From Caldisphaera lagunensis DSM 15908 (GTDB lineage: Archaea; Thermoproteota; Thermoprotei_A; Sulfolobales; Acidilobaceae), in NCBI RefSeq assembly GCF_000317795.1, contig NC_019791.1, forward strand, positions 1,302,001-1,366,000: a stretch of 64,000 nt of DNA, in the 5' to 3' direction. The first letter of the stretch is position 1. Each line of letters opens with the position of its first letter. Below the pieces are notes generated by a model. That model saw only the letters and a program-made list of their open reading frames with translations. It was not told the DNA's origin and searched no databases. The position numbers and the translations under genes were made by a program. Positions 63,381-64,000 of the stretch are shown here, one piece after another.

Positions 63381-63899
63381 ATGAAGAACGCTAAGGATAC
63401 ATATCTTGAATTAAATATTGAAGAAGAGAAACTAATGGTAAAAAATTGCTATGATAATGAATTTTGTGAGCAACTCATAAAAAATGATTTAATAGTTAAT
63501 AATAGCGTGAACCTACTTGAAGGAATTTATTTAATAGCAATAGAAAAAGCTATGATTGATAATGAAGTTGGGTGGGGGAAAGCATTGGAATTGATTGATC
63601 GCTATAAAATACCATTACATATATTTTTGGTTTATTATGATTTGAGAAAAAGAGGAAGAAGAGTTTGGATTGGACCAAGAGATAATACTCTTATTTCAGA
63701 AACACATAAGCTAAAGAAAATAGAGGTTTTTGTGTTAAGCGAAGGAAGTCCTATAACAACTAATAAAATTGCCAATTGGAGCGAGCTTGCTGTTGCAGAT
63801 TCTCATATTCCTATTATAGCGATAGTTGATAAAAACGGTGAAATTACATATTACGAATCAAGGATATACATGCTTAACTCATTATCTAATGACAAATAA
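63381..63899 (+). CDS. endA: tRNA-splicing endonuclease subunit, apparently non-catalytic
   Basis: A 172-residue EndA-family protein. LLEGIYLIAIEKAMI, HIFLVYYDLRKRGRRVWIGPRDN and the C-terminal beta-rich fold fit. But the usual GADFxVY loop with the catalytic Tyr is replaced by IGPRDNTLI, and the late VRK lysine by ADSHIP, so at least two catalytic residues seem lost. Crenarchaeal endonucleases pair a catalytic subunit with a structural one; this is probably the structural one. ATG 63381 follows GGTGAT (the frame opens at 63360). It would help splice tRNA-Tyr at 2.7 kb. Confidence 0.8.
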   Translation: MKNAKDTYLELNIEEEKLMVKNCYDNEFCEQLIKNDLIVNNSVNLLEGIYLIAIEKAMIDNEVGWGKALELIDRYKIPLHIFLVYYDLRKRGRRVWIGPRDNTLISETHKLKKIEVFVLSEGSPITTNKIANWSELAVADSHIPIIAIVDKNGEITYYESRIYMLNSLSNDK

Positions 63900-63963
63900 T
63901 GTTATTAACGTTGATAATAGATTTGGAATTAAGGTTGGATTTTTACCTCTATAAAGTATAGAT

Positions 63964-64000
63964 ATGGGTAAAGTAGATAATGGAGATAAAGATGCTATAA
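63964..64000 (+). CDS. Possible start of a gene cut by the window edge
   Basis: ATG at 63964 opens MGKVDNGDKDAI and runs to the edge. It has no clear ribosome binding site, but a TATA-like TATAAAGTATA is just upstream, as for a leaderless transcript. Too short to be sure. Confidence 0.25.
   Translation, partial: MGKVDNGDKDAI

Noticed and set aside
63899-63961. 20-residue frame MLLTLIIDLELRLDFYLYKV starting in the endA stop (TAATG)
   Set aside because: Too short, no similarity recognised and no further support beyond the overlap.
1-64000. CRISPR array or cas genes
   Set aside because: No set of regularly spaced repeats and no Cas-like protein was seen in the window.

Overview
The window is a gene-dense, AT-rich piece (about 30% GC by eye) of an archaeal chromosome, almost certainly a thermophilic crenarchaeon (Thermoproteota). 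Supporting this are the archaeal S19-to-S8 ribosomal cluster with embedded S4e and RNase P Rpp29, aIF2-beta, thermosome, glycerol-1-phosphate dehydrogenase, ABCE1, the FttA/aCPSF1 termination factor, transcription factor S, AglB, Nre, DUF1512 and DUF373 proteins, a tRNA-Tyr with a canonical-position intron and a C/D-box guide RNA. A CbsA/Rieske/cytochrome b cluster of Sulfolobales type plus the base composition suggests an acidophile related to Acidilobales, perhaps Caldisphaera-like; that placement is inference. Many starts are TTG or GTG preceded by GGTG-type ribosome binding sites.

Layout. 0-5 kb: 3' part of tyw1, small unknown genes, intron-containing tRNA-Tyr, a nucleoside phosphorylase and a metallo-beta-lactamase-fold exonuclease. 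5.3-9.6 kb (minus): one operon fixC-fixX-fixA-fixB plus an FdhE-like zinc-ribbon gene, an electron-transfer-flavoprotein complex. 9.7-13.5 kb: aIF2-beta, tRNA-Ala, a GC-richer structured or relic segment, a radical SAM/SPASM enzyme, an epimerase gene split by a (TA)6 frameshift, and a GNAT. 13.5-20 kb: coaBC-nadE, an ABC exporter, serS. 20-30 kb: aglB, a 29-bp inverted-repeat element, carbamate kinase, nreA, ksgA with DUF655, HemK-like methyltransferase, thermosome. 30-37 kb: G1P dehydrogenase, divergent tatC and tatA, and a respiratory cluster (CbsA-like, Rieske with a KR-type Tat signal, cytochrome b, two membrane proteins). 37-42 kb: active proteasome beta, FttA and two tandem paralogous nucleotidyltransferases. 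42-53 kb: hexuloisomerase, a His-Glu repeat protein, glycosyltransferase, TrmJ-like methylase, ABCE1, UPF0173 hydrolase, methionine aminopeptidase, DUF1512, TFS, metG. 53-60 kb: C/D guide RNA, AbrB-ACT regulator and the ribosomal run from S19 to S8. 60-64 kb: an unknown 391-aa protein, a protein disulfide oxidoreductase, DUF373 and a tRNA-splicing endonuclease subunit that looks non-catalytic.

The genes fit together in three themes: information processing (ribosome, RNase P, tRNA splicing and modification, transcription cleavage and termination, recycling by ABCE1), respiration and electron transfer (FixABCX; CbsA-SoxLN-like cluster with Tat export next door), and cell-surface or cofactor biosynthesis. 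I found no CRISPR array, no intact transposase and no provirus. The most unusual items are the GC-rich segment before the radical SAM gene, the dinucleotide-repeat frameshift, the inverted-repeat element beside aglB, and the doubled nucleotidyltransferase behind FttA.
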